Assembly: GCF_007830435.1 (NCBI RefSeq)
Contig: NZ_VLLC01000001.1
Span: forward strand, 1-59,904
Direction: 5' to 3'
DNA from: Desulfobotulus alkaliphilus
GTDB taxonomy: Bacteria; Desulfobacterota; Desulfobacteria; Desulfobacterales; ASO4-4
DNA: 59,904 nt
This document shows, piece after piece, positions 1-7,378 of the stretch (within the stretch, counting starts at the first letter, position 1; each line of letters opens with the position of its first letter). Position numbers and translations under genes: made by a program. Under the pieces are notes generated by a model. That model was not told where the DNA came from and made no database searches. It saw only the letters and a list, made by a program, of their open reading frames with translations.

Positions 1-2
1 CC

Positions 3-158
3 ATAAGTAATATTCATGCGTTTGAAGCTGGCTTGCTCCCCCTGCATCACAAAGATCCTTTTGACAGAATGCTGATTGCACAGGCACGCACCGAATCAAT
101 GATTATTTTATCCTCTGATTCATGTTTTAATTTTTATGAAGTTAATGTGAAGTGGTAA
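3..158 (+). CDS. PIN-domain toxin (VapC-like), C-terminal fragment
   Basis: The frame is open from the window edge to a TAA and encodes the last 51 residues of a protein. The stretch HHKDPFDRMLIAQA followed by a short beta strand (MIILSSD) is the C-terminal hallmark of type II toxin PIN-domain ribonucleases: the conserved DPFDR acid belongs to the metal-binding active site. PIN toxins cleave RNA and are neutralised by a cognate antitoxin, usually encoded just upstream, here outside the window. The 5' part of the gene is cut by the window edge, so completeness cannot be judged. Family assignment is confident from the motif; the VapC subtype is inferred. Confidence 0.8.
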   Translation: MSNIHAFEAGLLPLHHKDPFDRMLIAQARTESMIILSSDSCFNFYEVNVKW

Positions 159-310
159 TCTTGGAAAGTTCAAGGAAAGATGATCTGTCAGGCATACAGC
201 GAAGCCCCCGGAGTTTGCAGAGCATCCTCAAAACATAAGGCTTGATAAAAATTGTGGGGAAAGCCCAGCCCCTTTTATTTCATGCCTTTTTTGCTTGACA
301 AGCCAAGCTC

Positions 311-420
311 GGCACTGGGTTCACACCGTTCCAAGCAACAAAAATTCCACAATATGTGGTGGCTTGCTGGCAATTAAAAGCACACGATATTGTATGCCGG
401 AATGGTATGAGCCCAGTGCC
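311..420 (+). other. Long imperfect hairpin, candidate structured RNA or inverted repeat
   Basis: Between the PIN gene and the next gene (159-546) I see no convincing protein gene. Arms at 311-332 and 399-420 can form a 22-bp stem with one mismatch and two G-U wobbles when read as plus-strand RNA; on the minus strand the wobbles become A-C mismatches, so a plus-strand transcript fits better. The stem base GGCACTGGG recurs as GCACTGGGT at 473-481, so alternative pairing is possible, and a small GAGG/CCTC hairpin lies at 427-441. The identity is unknown; a remnant of a group II intron or the non-coding end of an insertion sequence is possible but unproven. Confidence 0.4.
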
Positions 421-546
421 CGGATAGAGGACTTGCACCTCCAATCTCATGACGGCTTATCTTTATCTCGGCGCACTGGGTATCCGATGGTTTCGTTTCA
501 GTCTGCTTGTGGTGTTGTACACGATGGTTTGATAAAATGATTTGGC

Positions 547-1395
547 TCACTTATCCAGCAACCCGCTTGTGGTATATACCCGCCCCCCCCGCATAATCAG
601 CTCACCACCATAGGGATCTTTCGGCAGCGTCTCCAGAAGCCCTTTTACCACCATCCCTTCCCAGCTTTCCGGGTATTTTTTATACTTCCCATAATAAATT
701 TTTATCTGCTCTTCCAGGTAATCCAAGAGCTCCAAAGCCTCAAGCCTTTTTTTCATATGCTGCAAGAGGCTGGGATGCCGTGTTTCTGCAATGGACTGGC
801 GCAAAAGAAAAATGGCGGGTTTGTAGGTTCCCGCATCCGCAGCCAGACGTGTCGCCAGCATGGGAAGGTAAGAGGGCGATCCCTTTTTGTCGGAAGCAAG
901 TCCCATGTAATGGGCACCGCAGGCCGTATCCCCAAGGAAATAAAAACAATTGAAGCCAAGAAAATAGGGAGGCCGCCAGTCCGTATCCTTATGTTTCATG
1001 GCCTTTTCAAGAAACATTCTAGCGGTATCAAAATCTTCAAAATCCCAGGTGAGTGTCATTACCGCAAAAAGGTAGGGGTCCCAGAAGCGCGGGTCAAGGT
1101 CTGTGACGGTATGGATGGAGGAAACCAGATAATTATGATGCCTTTCTCCAAAGGGAACCTGTTTTCCGATTTCTTCTCCCAAAGTCATAATGGTCTGAAG
1201 AAAAACAAAGTTCGACACCAGTCCTTTAAAGCGAAGGCTCATGGGATACAAAACCCTGGAGGGGAGGGTATAGCCCACGGGGGTGTCATGAAGCACACCC
1301 GCTCTCTGGCTGTGGCTCCACTGCCATGCAAGGGAAAAGAGAAAAATCAAACAGCAGAATAAAGCCCCCTGCATGAAAAAAGCCCTGATCTTCAT
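547..1395 (-). CDS. Membrane-anchored TPR-like hypothetical protein of an ABC transporter operon
   Basis: 282 residues. An N-terminal hydrophobic segment (about residues 7-25) looks like a signal anchor; the rest is soluble and helical with a repeat-like pattern (for example ARMFLEKAMKHKDTDWRPPYFLGFNCFYFLGD) suggestive of tetratricopeptide-type helices, and a C-terminal part resembling pilin-like or secretin-associated small domains (LPKDPYGGELIMRGGRVYTTS). Its ATG overlaps the stop of the upstream ABC permease by 4 bp (ATGA), so the two are translationally coupled and it is the last gene of the ATPase-permease operon. A function in the same transport process is inferred from this context only. 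I do not recognise a named family. Confidence 0.7.
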   Translation of the reverse strand: MKIRAFFMQGALFCCLIFLFSLAWQWSHSQRAGVLHDTPVGYTLPSRVLYPMSLRFKGLVSNFVFLQTIMTLGEEIGKQVPFGERHHNYLVSSIHTVTDLDPRFWDPYLFAVMTLTWDFEDFDTARMFLEKAMKHKDTDWRPPYFLGFNCFYFLGDTACGAHYMGLASDKKGSPSYLPMLATRLAADAGTYKPAIFLLRQSIAETRHPSLLQHMKKRLEALELLDYLEEQIKIYYGKYKKYPESWEGMVVKGLLETLPKDPYGGELIMRGGRVYTTSGLLDK

Positions 1396-2210
1396 GCAAG
1401 CTCCCTTCTTTTGAAAAAAAAGGAGGCCAGAAAGAGCAGAATAGCGATGTAGCTTGCCGCATAGACACTGATGGAAGCCACATAGGAAAAGGGCAGGAGA
1501 ATGCCGTGGGCAGCCTGGGCTTTCAAATCAAAGAGGGCCATATTGGGAAAAACATAACGGGAGATTTCAATGAGAAAATGAACGGGGCCAGACAGGGGAA
1601 TTTCTGCCGTTGCGGTCTGAAGGTAGCGGTAAACAGTTTCCACATTTTCGCCAACAATATAAATGGATACACTGAAAAGGAGAGTCAAAAATCCCGATGA
1701 GCTGAAGGAGGCAAAAAAGACCACAAGGCCGTTAATGAGGGCAAAAACCAGCCATTCGCCCAGAATGGCCAGCAAAAAGGCATCCATCCGGAAGGCCTGG
1801 AAATAAGCACTATACATGCTTTTTGCCAGAAGCATACCAGCCAGGGCAAAAAAGGCCAGAATGGCCGTGGCCACTGTCACCAGAAGAAGGATACCCGCAT
1901 ATTTTCCAAGGATGTAATCGGAACGGCTGAAGGGTTTGGCCAACACCACATAGATGGTTTTGCGTTCCAGATCTTTGGCCAGAAGCTGGGGACTGATGAA
2001 AAAGGAAAGCAGTAGACCGGCAAAGGCGATGGCCGAAAGCATGAAGTCGCTGGCCACCTTTCCAAGTTCCCGCATGAAAAAGCTCAGGACAATCAGCCCC
2101 AGCACCATGACAAAAAGGGAAAAGAGAAAGATACCGTACAGCGCACGGTCCCGTACGCCTTCTTTAAACGTGATGCCCGCCAGTGCGGCAATGCCCCTGA
2201 TCTTCTCCAT
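1392..2210 (-). CDS. ABC-2 type transporter permease (NosY-like)
   Basis: About 272 residues with six predicted membrane segments (for example residues 18-40, 50-72, 105-125, 160-180, 190-215 and 240-262). The first cytosolic stretch GITFKEGVRDRALYGIF and the motif LERKTIYVVLAKPFSRSDYILGKY are typical of ABC-2 permeases of the NosY/GldF type, which work with a single ATPase to export an unknown substrate or support protein maturation. The start at 2210 is chosen because an AGGA ribosome site lies 6 bp upstream and the ATG sits 2 bp after the ATPase stop; a longer frame reaches into the ATPase gene. It overlaps the downstream TPR-like gene by 4 bp. Confidence 0.85.
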   Translation of the reverse strand: MEKIRGIAALAGITFKEGVRDRALYGIFLFSLFVMVLGLIVLSFFMRELGKVASDFMLSAIAFAGLLLSFFISPQLLAKDLERKTIYVVLAKPFSRSDYILGKYAGILLLVTVATAILAFFALAGMLLAKSMYSAYFQAFRMDAFLLAILGEWLVFALINGLVVFFASFSSSGFLTLLFSVSIYIVGENVETVYRYLQTATAEIPLSGPVHFLIEISRYVFPNMALFDLKAQAAHGILLPFSYVASISVYAASYIAILLFLASFFFKRRELA

Positions 2211-2212
2211 GC

Positions 2213-3166
2213 TTATCCTGCCATTTCTGCGCATGCGTACGTTGACGTGCTTGCAATCACCTGTGAAAAAACAGCTTCCAGGGAGGATTCGGGGCTTTTA
2301 ATTTCGAGCACCTCCAGACCTTCCCGCCTACACAAATGCAGGAGGTCAGGAAGAGTTTCCGGCAGGCAGCGAACAAGGGAATGTCCGTTTTGAAGGGCCT
2401 CAATGGAAGCCCCCTCTGAAGGCGGGAGCTTTCCAGATACAAGTACCCTCAATTCCCCGGAAAGCCCTGCCATTTCTTCTTTTCGGATTTCCTTTGCAAT
2501 CCGTCCCTGATGCAGAATAACAATGCGATCCGCCATGCGCTCCACATCATTTAAGATGTGGGAACAAAAAAGGATGGTCTTTCCCTTTTGTTTGAGATCC
2601 AGCATGAGATCCGCCACCATTTTACGTCCAAAGGGATCAAGGCCGGACATGGGTTCATCCAGAATGAGAATATCCGGATCACTCACCATGGCAAGGGCAA
2701 GGCCCGTGCGCTGCACCATGCCCTTGGAGAAGGTACGAAGGCGTTTGCGCGCCGCATGAGCCATACCCACGGCCCTGAGGCAGGAAACGATGCGTTCTTT
2801 TTTCTCACTTCGGGAAAGGAATTGGTGGCAGAGGCCAAAGGAAAGGAGTTCTTCAGGGGTAAGGTGATCGTAATAATAGGGATTTTCAGGGAGATAACCC
2901 AGGTGCTTTCTGGCTTCGGGCTGGTCTGCTGGAATACCTGCAATGGAAACTGTGCCACTGCTCTGGCGGGTCAGGCCCAGAATGTGTTTGACCAGGGTGG
3001 TTTTGCCTGCTCCGTTGAGACCGATGATGCCCAGGACTTTTCCCCGTGAAACGGCAAGGGTGATATTGCTGAGTATGGTGCGCTCATGACGTATCAGAAA
3101 CTTTTCCTGTGACCGAAGTTTTTTGAAAAGATTTTTAATCTGGATTACGGGGTGAGGCTGGGTCAT
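2213..3166 (-). CDS. ABC transporter ATP-binding protein
   Basis: 317 residues from the ATG at 3166, which has GGAG 8 bp upstream; a longer frame to 3292 runs through the terminator of the preceding pilin locus and is unlikely. Visible motifs: Walker A GLNGAGKTT, a Q-loop region (GYLPENPYYYDHLTP), the signature-like FSKGMVQRTGLA and Walker B ILILDEPMSGLDP, followed by the switch histidine in FCSHILNDVE. The C-terminal third (after about residue 220) is the divergent extension found in CcmA/NatA/DrrA-like ATPases. It is the first gene of a three-gene operon with an ABC-2 permease and a TPR-like protein. The substrate cannot be told from the sequence. Confidence 0.9.
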   Translation of the reverse strand: MTQPHPVIQIKNLFKKLRSQEKFLIRHERTILSNITLAVSRGKVLGIIGLNGAGKTTLVKHILGLTRQSSGTVSIAGIPADQPEARKHLGYLPENPYYYDHLTPEELLSFGLCHQFLSRSEKKERIVSCLRAVGMAHAARKRLRTFSKGMVQRTGLALAMVSDPDILILDEPMSGLDPFGRKMVADLMLDLKQKGKTILFCSHILNDVERMADRIVILHQGRIAKEIRKEEMAGLSGELRVLVSGKLPPSEGASIEALQNGHSLVRCLPETLPDLLHLCRREGLEVLEIKSPESSLEAVFSQVIASTSTYACAEMAG

Positions 3167-3191
3167 AGGAATCTCCGGGACTGTATAAAGT

Positions 3192-3230
3192 ACAGGGAAT
3201 GTTTCCTTTGGGTCAGGAGACATTCCCTGT
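3192..3230 (-). terminator. Rho-independent-type terminator after the pilin locus
   Basis: The arms ACAGGGAATGT and ACATTCCCTGT are perfectly complementary around a 17-nt loop. The hairpin lies between the stop of the secreted pilin-partner gene (3262) and the start of the ABC ATPase (3166). On the minus strand it is followed by ACTTTAT rather than a long T run, so termination may be moderate and some read-through into the transporter operon is possible. Confidence 0.65.
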
Positions 3231-3261
3231 GGGGATTTAATACTCAGCAGATTTTTAAAAA

Positions 3262-3678
3262 TCAGGAGGAAGAGCCACCCATATATGTCCACTCATCTTC
3301 ATCTTCAAACACGTCACCTTCTCCATCGAGGTCACCAACTTCACCAGAAGGAGCTTCGTCGTCTTCATCTGTTTTTGCTCTTTGATAGTAGCCTTGTGTA
3401 TCCGAGAAGATGCCATATACCATACCCTGGGGTACTTTGGCAGAAACGGACATTGCAGTAAGGGCAAAGTAGTGACGCTCTGCATTGACGGACATTGATA
3501 CGGAGGGGGATGGCTGAAACTCAAAGTCGGCATTTGCTATGCCATCATCATCAGCGAAATGCCCCGCTCCTATTTCAATTTTTTCACCTTCTCCTGTCGT
3601 AACTGTATCAGCATAAGCCATGCCTGACAGGGCAACAGCTGCAAAAGCGGTAAGCATATAAAGCCATATTTTTTTCAT
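3262..3678 (-). CDS. Secreted acidic protein, PilA-C/Spc-like pilin partner
   Basis: 138 residues. An N-terminal Sec signal peptide (MKKIWLYMLTAFAAVALSGMAYA, cleavage after AYA) is followed by a compact beta-rich domain (FEFQPSPSVSMSVNAE, HYFALTAMSVSAK, GMVYGIFSDTQGYY) and a strongly acidic tail (DEDDEAPSGEVGDLDGEGD). It starts 39 bp after pilA on the same strand. In Geobacter the short PilA is followed by a secreted protein (PilA-C, also called Spc) needed for pilin stability, whose core has the same kind of strand-turn-strand pattern. Homology to that protein is my inference from position, size and pattern, not from an alignment. The acidic tail is unusual. Confidence 0.65.
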   Translation of the reverse strand: MKKIWLYMLTAFAAVALSGMAYADTVTTGEGEKIEIGAGHFADDDGIANADFEFQPSPSVSMSVNAERHYFALTAMSVSAKVPQGMVYGIFSDTQGYYQRAKTDEDDEAPSGEVGDLDGEGDVFEDEDEWTYMGGSSS

Positions 3679-3717
3679 GTGATCCTCCAGTGTAGAAACT
3701 GTCAGTTTTGATAAAAT

Positions 3718-3939
3718 TTAGTTGCCGGGGTAGGTGTTCCAGGTAGCGTGGAAACCTTCCATGTCTGTTCTGAGGTTGCGGGCATCGCTTAATGCCTGGG
3801 AATTGTATCCCCTTGCCCGATAACTGGCAAACTGGGGGATGGCCACTGCGGCCAGAATACCGATGATGGCAATAACAATCATCAGCTCGATCAGTGTGAA
3901 ACCCTTCTGGTCATGTCTGATTCTTACTTTACTGAGCAT
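3718..3939 (-). CDS. pilA: Type IVa major pilin, short Geobacter-type PilA
   Basis: 73 residues: a 13-residue basic leader ending in KG, then the prepilin-peptidase site G|FTLIEL with Glu5, and a hydrophobic N-terminal helix ([18 protein letters not shown]). The mature protein is only 60 residues, lacking the globular C-terminal domain of ordinary type IVa pilins, as in Geobacter PilA. Aromatic residues fall at mature positions 1, 24, 27, 32, 50, 54 and 57; Geobacter has 1, 24, 27, 32, 51 and 57. The product would be the pilus subunit polymerised at the inner membrane. It lies upstream of the secreted partner gene and downstream of two tiny genes. No other pil genes are nearby. Confidence 0.92.
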   Translation of the reverse strand: MLSKVRIRHDQKGFTLIELMIVIAIIGILAAVAIPQFASYRARGYNSQALSDARNLRTDMEGFHATWNTYPGN

Positions 3940-3977
3940 AGGAAACTCCTTTCATGAAGCCGTTTGGTGTGTATGGG

Positions 3978-3995
3978 GGAACCTTGCAAGGTTCC
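3978..3995. promoter_or_regulatory. 18-bp perfect palindrome in the pilA leader
   Basis: GGAACCTTGCAAGGTTCC lies 39 bp upstream of the pilA start codon, between it and the tiny gene ending at 4046. It could be an operator, or a leader hairpin in the RNA that separates pilA from upstream transcription. It has no downstream T tract on the minus strand, so it is not an obvious terminator. Confidence 0.5.
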
Positions 3996-4045
3996 TCTAA
4001 AAACCCTTTTTTTAAGGATTGTACTGCCTGAAAAAATAAGAAAAT

Positions 4046-4243
4046 TTACTTTTTAGGTTTATGTGCGTAATTTATCCACTCATCACTGCTTTTTCCAGAG
4101 GTCGTTTTCTCTTGGTATTCTATAAAGATGTCCGCATCTTTTTCATCCCGTATGTGCTGCACCTTTTCCGTCATTTTTTTAAGATGCTTGCCAATCTGGC
4201 TATGCACTGCCTTAAAAAGGTTTGGAGCTGTTATGCTAAGCAT
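4046..4243 (-). CDS. Small hypothetical protein upstream of pilA
   Basis: 65 residues from the ATG at 4243, starting MLSITAPNLFKAVHSQ. The protein is polar and helical with a basic middle (GKHLKKMTEKVQHIRDEKDADIF) and a lysine-rich end; no signal peptide or membrane segment. I do not recognise a family. The ATG overlaps the stop of the preceding 42-codon gene by 8 bp, an arrangement that usually means translational coupling. A TTG four codons further upstream is possible but has no clear ribosome site. Function unknown; co-transcription with pilA is possible, since only 106 bp separate them. Confidence 0.5.
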   Translation of the reverse strand: MLSITAPNLFKAVHSQIGKHLKKMTEKVQHIRDEKDADIFIEYQEKTTSGKSSDEWINYAHKPKK

Positions 4244-4364
4244 AAAGGGCTTCAATATAGGCCCTCTGGTTTTCCTGCGCCATTTTGAGAATCAGTTCAT
4301 GGGTGGTGAATTTTTCATCCATGGCTGGCAGGGTGTGGCTGAGCGTTTGTAAAAGATCCTGCAT
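4236..4364 (-). CDS. Very small hypothetical protein (42 aa)
   Basis: A 42-residue gene starting MQDLLQTLSHTLPAMDEKF and ending AYIEALYA. The ATG at 4364 follows an AAGGAAA ribosome site with good spacing. The sequence is amphipathic-helical and compositionally normal. It overlaps the next gene (4046-4243) by 8 bp, and a sigma-54-like promoter lies about 80 bp upstream, so the pair reads as a real mini-operon. No family is recognised; an adaptor or leader role for the pilin locus would be a guess. Confidence 0.5.
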   Translation of the reverse strand: MQDLLQTLSHTLPAMDEKFTTHELILKMAQENQRAYIEALYA

Positions 4365-4442
4365 CTGAGCTTTCCTTTTATGCTTGGGTGTCAGGTGATT
4401 GTTTCTTTCACCTGCTTGCCGAAAATCTTGAATTTAGCTTAA

Positions 4443-4458
4443 TGCATCTTGTGTGCCA
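4443..4458 (-). promoter_or_regulatory. Sigma-54-type (-24/-12) promoter candidate
   Basis: On the minus strand TGGCAC-ACAAGATGCA carries the GG and GC dinucleotides separated by exactly 10 nt, as sigma-54 promoters require; the -12 element reads ATGC instead of TTGC. Transcription would begin near 4432, about 68 nt before the 42-codon gene. Pilin genes are often RpoN/PilR dependent, which fits the location, but no second sigma-54 site was seen directly before pilA. Confidence 0.5.
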
Positions 4459-4823
4459 CAACTTTCATAAATATTGTTTTTCCAATTCTGTCGCAGTCCT
4501 GAACCATTTTTAAAATCTTGGGGGCATCCTACAGAAAAAGCTTTGACAAAAAAAGTCATTTTTATGGGGCCGTTTGTGACAAAAAATGGCAAAGCAAAAC
4601 CGCAACGAAGGAAAACTTCAATCTGAAAAAAGCAGCGTGAACATCAGTCTGAGGCCGGGAACCACCTTGAAGAATCCGGACCCATCCAACCCTACTGATT
4701 ATCAGCATTCCAGAAAGAACAGAACCAAAACAAAGGATGGTCCCCGTCAAATCGGCAATGATTGAACAATACTTTTTTAGGGGCTGCTTCTCAAAAACTG
4801 CCGTGCAGAACATAAAACAAGGC

Positions 4824-5381
4824 TCAGGCAGTGCCCCCATCTGCCGAAAGAAACTCCGGCCTGATCCCCATTTCCGCCAGCACCCTGTCCCAACAGCGCT
4901 CCACAGGTAAAGAAAGAAGGGTCTCCGCAGAAACCGGATGCACCAGCCAGACATTCTCGCATATTTCATTTTCAAGCTGCCCCGGACTCCATCCGGAGCA
5001 GCCAAGCATCATTCTATACTGCTGCGGCCCTTCCCCTTCGGCAAGGGCTTCCACAATATCCCTTGAAAAACTAAGGGCAATGGACGAGGTGATGGGAAGA
5101 CAGCTCTTCCAGTCAAAGGGCGGACCATGGAGAATAAAAAGGCCGTCTTCCCGCACGGGGCCTCCGCAGAAAACCGGAGAAAAACCCCGGCCTCCCTTTG
5201 GAAAGATCCCGATGGAACGCATGACATCCGCTTCGGACACCCCCTCCACGGGGTTGTTCACCACAATTCCGAAACTTCCGCCTGCATCGTGAATGGCCAT
5301 GCATACCACAGCCCGTGTAAACCAGGGATCATCCAGTTTCGGCATGGCCACCAGAGACTGCCCTGCAAAAGGATTGTCCAT
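4824..5381 (-). CDS. algH: YqgE/AlgH family protein (UPF0301)
   Basis: 185 residues. The family pattern is clear: an N-terminal GQSLVAMPKLDDPWFTRAV, then CMAIHDAGGSFGIVVNNP, VFCGGPVREDGLFILH, and the C-terminal GCSGWSPGQLENEI and WLVHP. YqgE/AlgH proteins are small cytosolic alpha/beta proteins of unclear biochemical role, linked to exopolysaccharide control in Pseudomonas. The start at 5381 follows GAGG; a GTG three codons upstream is an alternative. The gene lies 40 bp after the chemoreceptor on the same strand and may share its transcript. The 459-bp stretch between this gene and 4364 holds the sigma-54-like site and nothing else I can identify. Confidence 0.9.
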   Translation of the reverse strand: MDNPFAGQSLVAMPKLDDPWFTRAVVCMAIHDAGGSFGIVVNNPVEGVSEADVMRSIGIFPKGGRGFSPVFCGGPVREDGLFILHGPPFDWKSCLPITSSIALSFSRDIVEALAEGEGPQQYRMMLGCSGWSPGQLENEICENVWLVHPVSAETLLSLPVERCWDRVLAEMGIRPEFLSADGGTA

Positions 5382-5421
5382 CACCACCACCTCGCATCAC
5401 ACCTGAAGTCATCCACCTTCA

Positions 5422-7140
5422 TTAAATCCTGAAACGCTGCACCTGAGACTGCACCTCTGCCATCTGTTTTCTCATGGAAGAAGCCTGCTGATTCAGGGTT
5501 CGGCTGCTCTGTACCACATCATCGGTGGACCTGTGTACCTCCACAATGTCCTTTGCAATCTCAGAAGCAGCTATGGAAGCTTCTGAAACATTGTGGTTCA
5601 TTTCCTGAATCCCCTGGGATGCCTGAACCACATTGTCCGCTATTTCCCTTGTGGTATTGCTCTGCTCCTCCACCGCCGTTGCAATGGAAACCACAATGGC
5701 ATTCACATCCTGTATCACCGTAAGAATTTTTGCAATACGATCCACCGTAAGGGAGGTGGACTGCTGAATGCCGTCAATCTTCTCCCGGATCTCTTCGGTG
5801 GCGTTGCCGGTCTGCCTTGCCAGCTCTTTGATTTCATTGGCAACAACCGCAAATCCCTTGCCCGCATCTCCGGCACGGGCAGCCTCTATGGTGGCATTCA
5901 GGGCCAGAAGATTGGTCTGGTCAGAAATGTTGTTGATGGTTTCCGTGACCTGCCCCACTTCCCTTGCGGCATTGCCAAGGGTTTCCATCTGACGGGAGGC
6001 CTCTTCTGCCTGGGCAACGGCATCTTCGGTGATGGCACGGGCCCGCTCAGAGTTGGAAGCAATCTCATTGATGGTTTCTGTCATCTGTTCTGCGGCCTGA
6101 GCCACCATGGAAACATTGGTGGTGGTCTGCTCCACTGCCGCAGCCACGGAATTCATGTTGCTGCTCATTTCCTCACTGGCCGCAGCCACGGAATTGGCCC
6201 TTGAGGCGTTTTCTTCGGCATTTTCATTGAGAAGTTCCGAAATCCGGCCAAGGTCATCGGTCATGGACTGCAGCTCAACACCGGATTTTCCAATACTTCC
6301 CATCATGGTCCGCAGCTCCGAGGACATGGTATTCATGGCCTTGACCATGCGTCCGAATTCATCTTCTGAATCATATCTTTCCTGACGGGTCAGATCACCG
6401 GAAGCAACGGCCTGGGTGATGGATTCTGAAAGGTTCAGAGGCCTCAGAACATTCCGCCGGATCTGCCACCAGCCAAGGCCCACAACCACGGAAAGAATCC
6501 CCAGCACCCAGAGGGCAACGGAAATCCTTGCCCGGGCCACGGCCCTGTGGGCATCCTCCAGAGAAGAAATAATCTGAAAGGCACCATGCACCTCACCAAC
6601 CTTCCATCCCTCACGGATACCGCCCACGGGATCTCTGGTTCCCTTTGGATCGCCATGACAGGCCATACATTCCTGAGTCAGGGTAATGGCCTTGAAATAA
6701 CGCACCTGATCCTTTTCAAATATTATCTTTTCACTGATCTGCCCTTTTGCCAGCTCCCGGAGTACGGCTTCCTCCACGGCATCCGGTCTGTTTACAGGGT
6801 TCCTTGGATTGATTTTAGGGGCCCGGAAACGATACCCCGCTTCTTCGGCATTGCTTGCCGCCATATTTAAGGCTGTAATTACAGGGACAGCCTCCATGAT
6901 CTGATGGCGCTCCAGTTCTTCATAGGGACGCATGACGCCCATTTCCAGCTTTTTGGCCATCTCGTTCCTTGCGGCTTCCGCCATCAGAACAATGGCCCGG
7001 CTTTTCTCAAGAATCCCCTCCTCTGCGCCCCTGCGGATATCTCCCACCCGCATGACAGCCAGAATCAAAGCCACAACCAGAGGGCCAGATGCCACAATGG
7101 CCAGAATCTTCCAGCGCACGCTTAAATCCTTAAATTTCAT
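5422..7140 (-). CDS. Methyl-accepting chemotaxis protein with c-type heme Tll0287-like (DUF3365) sensor
   Basis: 572 residues from the ATG at 7140 (GGAG upstream; a longer frame exists but lacks support). Order: membrane segment about 12-30, periplasmic sensor about 31-205, second membrane segment about 208-226, HAMP (after [12 protein letters not shown]), then a long coiled-coil signalling domain with the conserved hairpin tip ([18 protein letters not shown]). The sensor contains CMACH at 158-162, a single c-type heme site followed by [11 protein letters not shown], as in DUF3365/Tll0287-like domains that bind heme in the periplasm. The receptor probably reports redox state or a gaseous ligand to CheA/CheW, which are not in the window. 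It lacks a C-terminal CheR-tethering pentapeptide. Confidence 0.9.
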   Translation of the reverse strand: MKFKDLSVRWKILAIVASGPLVVALILAVMRVGDIRRGAEEGILEKSRAIVLMAEAARNEMAKKLEMGVMRPYEELERHQIMEAVPVITALNMAASNAEEAGYRFRAPKINPRNPVNRPDAVEEAVLRELAKGQISEKIIFEKDQVRYFKAITLTQECMACHGDPKGTRDPVGGIREGWKVGEVHGAFQIISSLEDAHRAVARARISVALWVLGILSVVVGLGWWQIRRNVLRPLNLSESITQAVASGDLTRQERYDSEDEFGRMVKAMNTMSSELRTMMGSIGKSGVELQSMTDDLGRISELLNENAEENASRANSVAAASEEMSSNMNSVAAAVEQTTTNVSMVAQAAEQMTETINEIASNSERARAITEDAVAQAEEASRQMETLGNAAREVGQVTETINNISDQTNLLALNATIEAARAGDAGKGFAVVANEIKELARQTGNATEEIREKIDGIQQSTSLTVDRIAKILTVIQDVNAIVVSIATAVEEQSNTTREIADNVVQASQGIQEMNHNVSEASIAASEIAKDIVEVHRSTDDVVQSSRTLNQQASSMRKQMAEVQSQVQRFRI

Positions 7141-7378
7141 GAAAAACGTCTCCTTGATGGGGTAAAGGCAGGCGGACTCTTTATTTTGGTATCCGTCACC
7201 GGATGACAAAGACATCCTTTATTTATACGTGAAAGCCAGCTTCTTGCAAAGCATCAATTCACTCCTTGACAAGCATCCCTGCAAATGTTCTCTATTTCCA
7301 GAGAATGACCATCAGCCCAAGCGGTATGCAGTCCGTGAACTGCAAAAACAGCCATCTATCTTTACGGCGGAGAAAAAC

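Noticed and set aside
295-540. Open frame of 81 codons after the PIN gene
   Set aside because: It overlaps the long hairpin, starts without a ribosome site and has no protein-like features; the frame is better explained by structured non-coding DNA.
757-1362. 201-codon plus-strand frame opposite the TPR-like gene
   Set aside because: Antisense shadow; the minus-strand gene is coupled to its operon and has a hydrophobic anchor and coherent composition.
4562-5005. 147-codon minus-strand frame overlapping the 3' part of algH
   Set aside because: Out of frame with the well-supported algH gene and of shadow-like composition.
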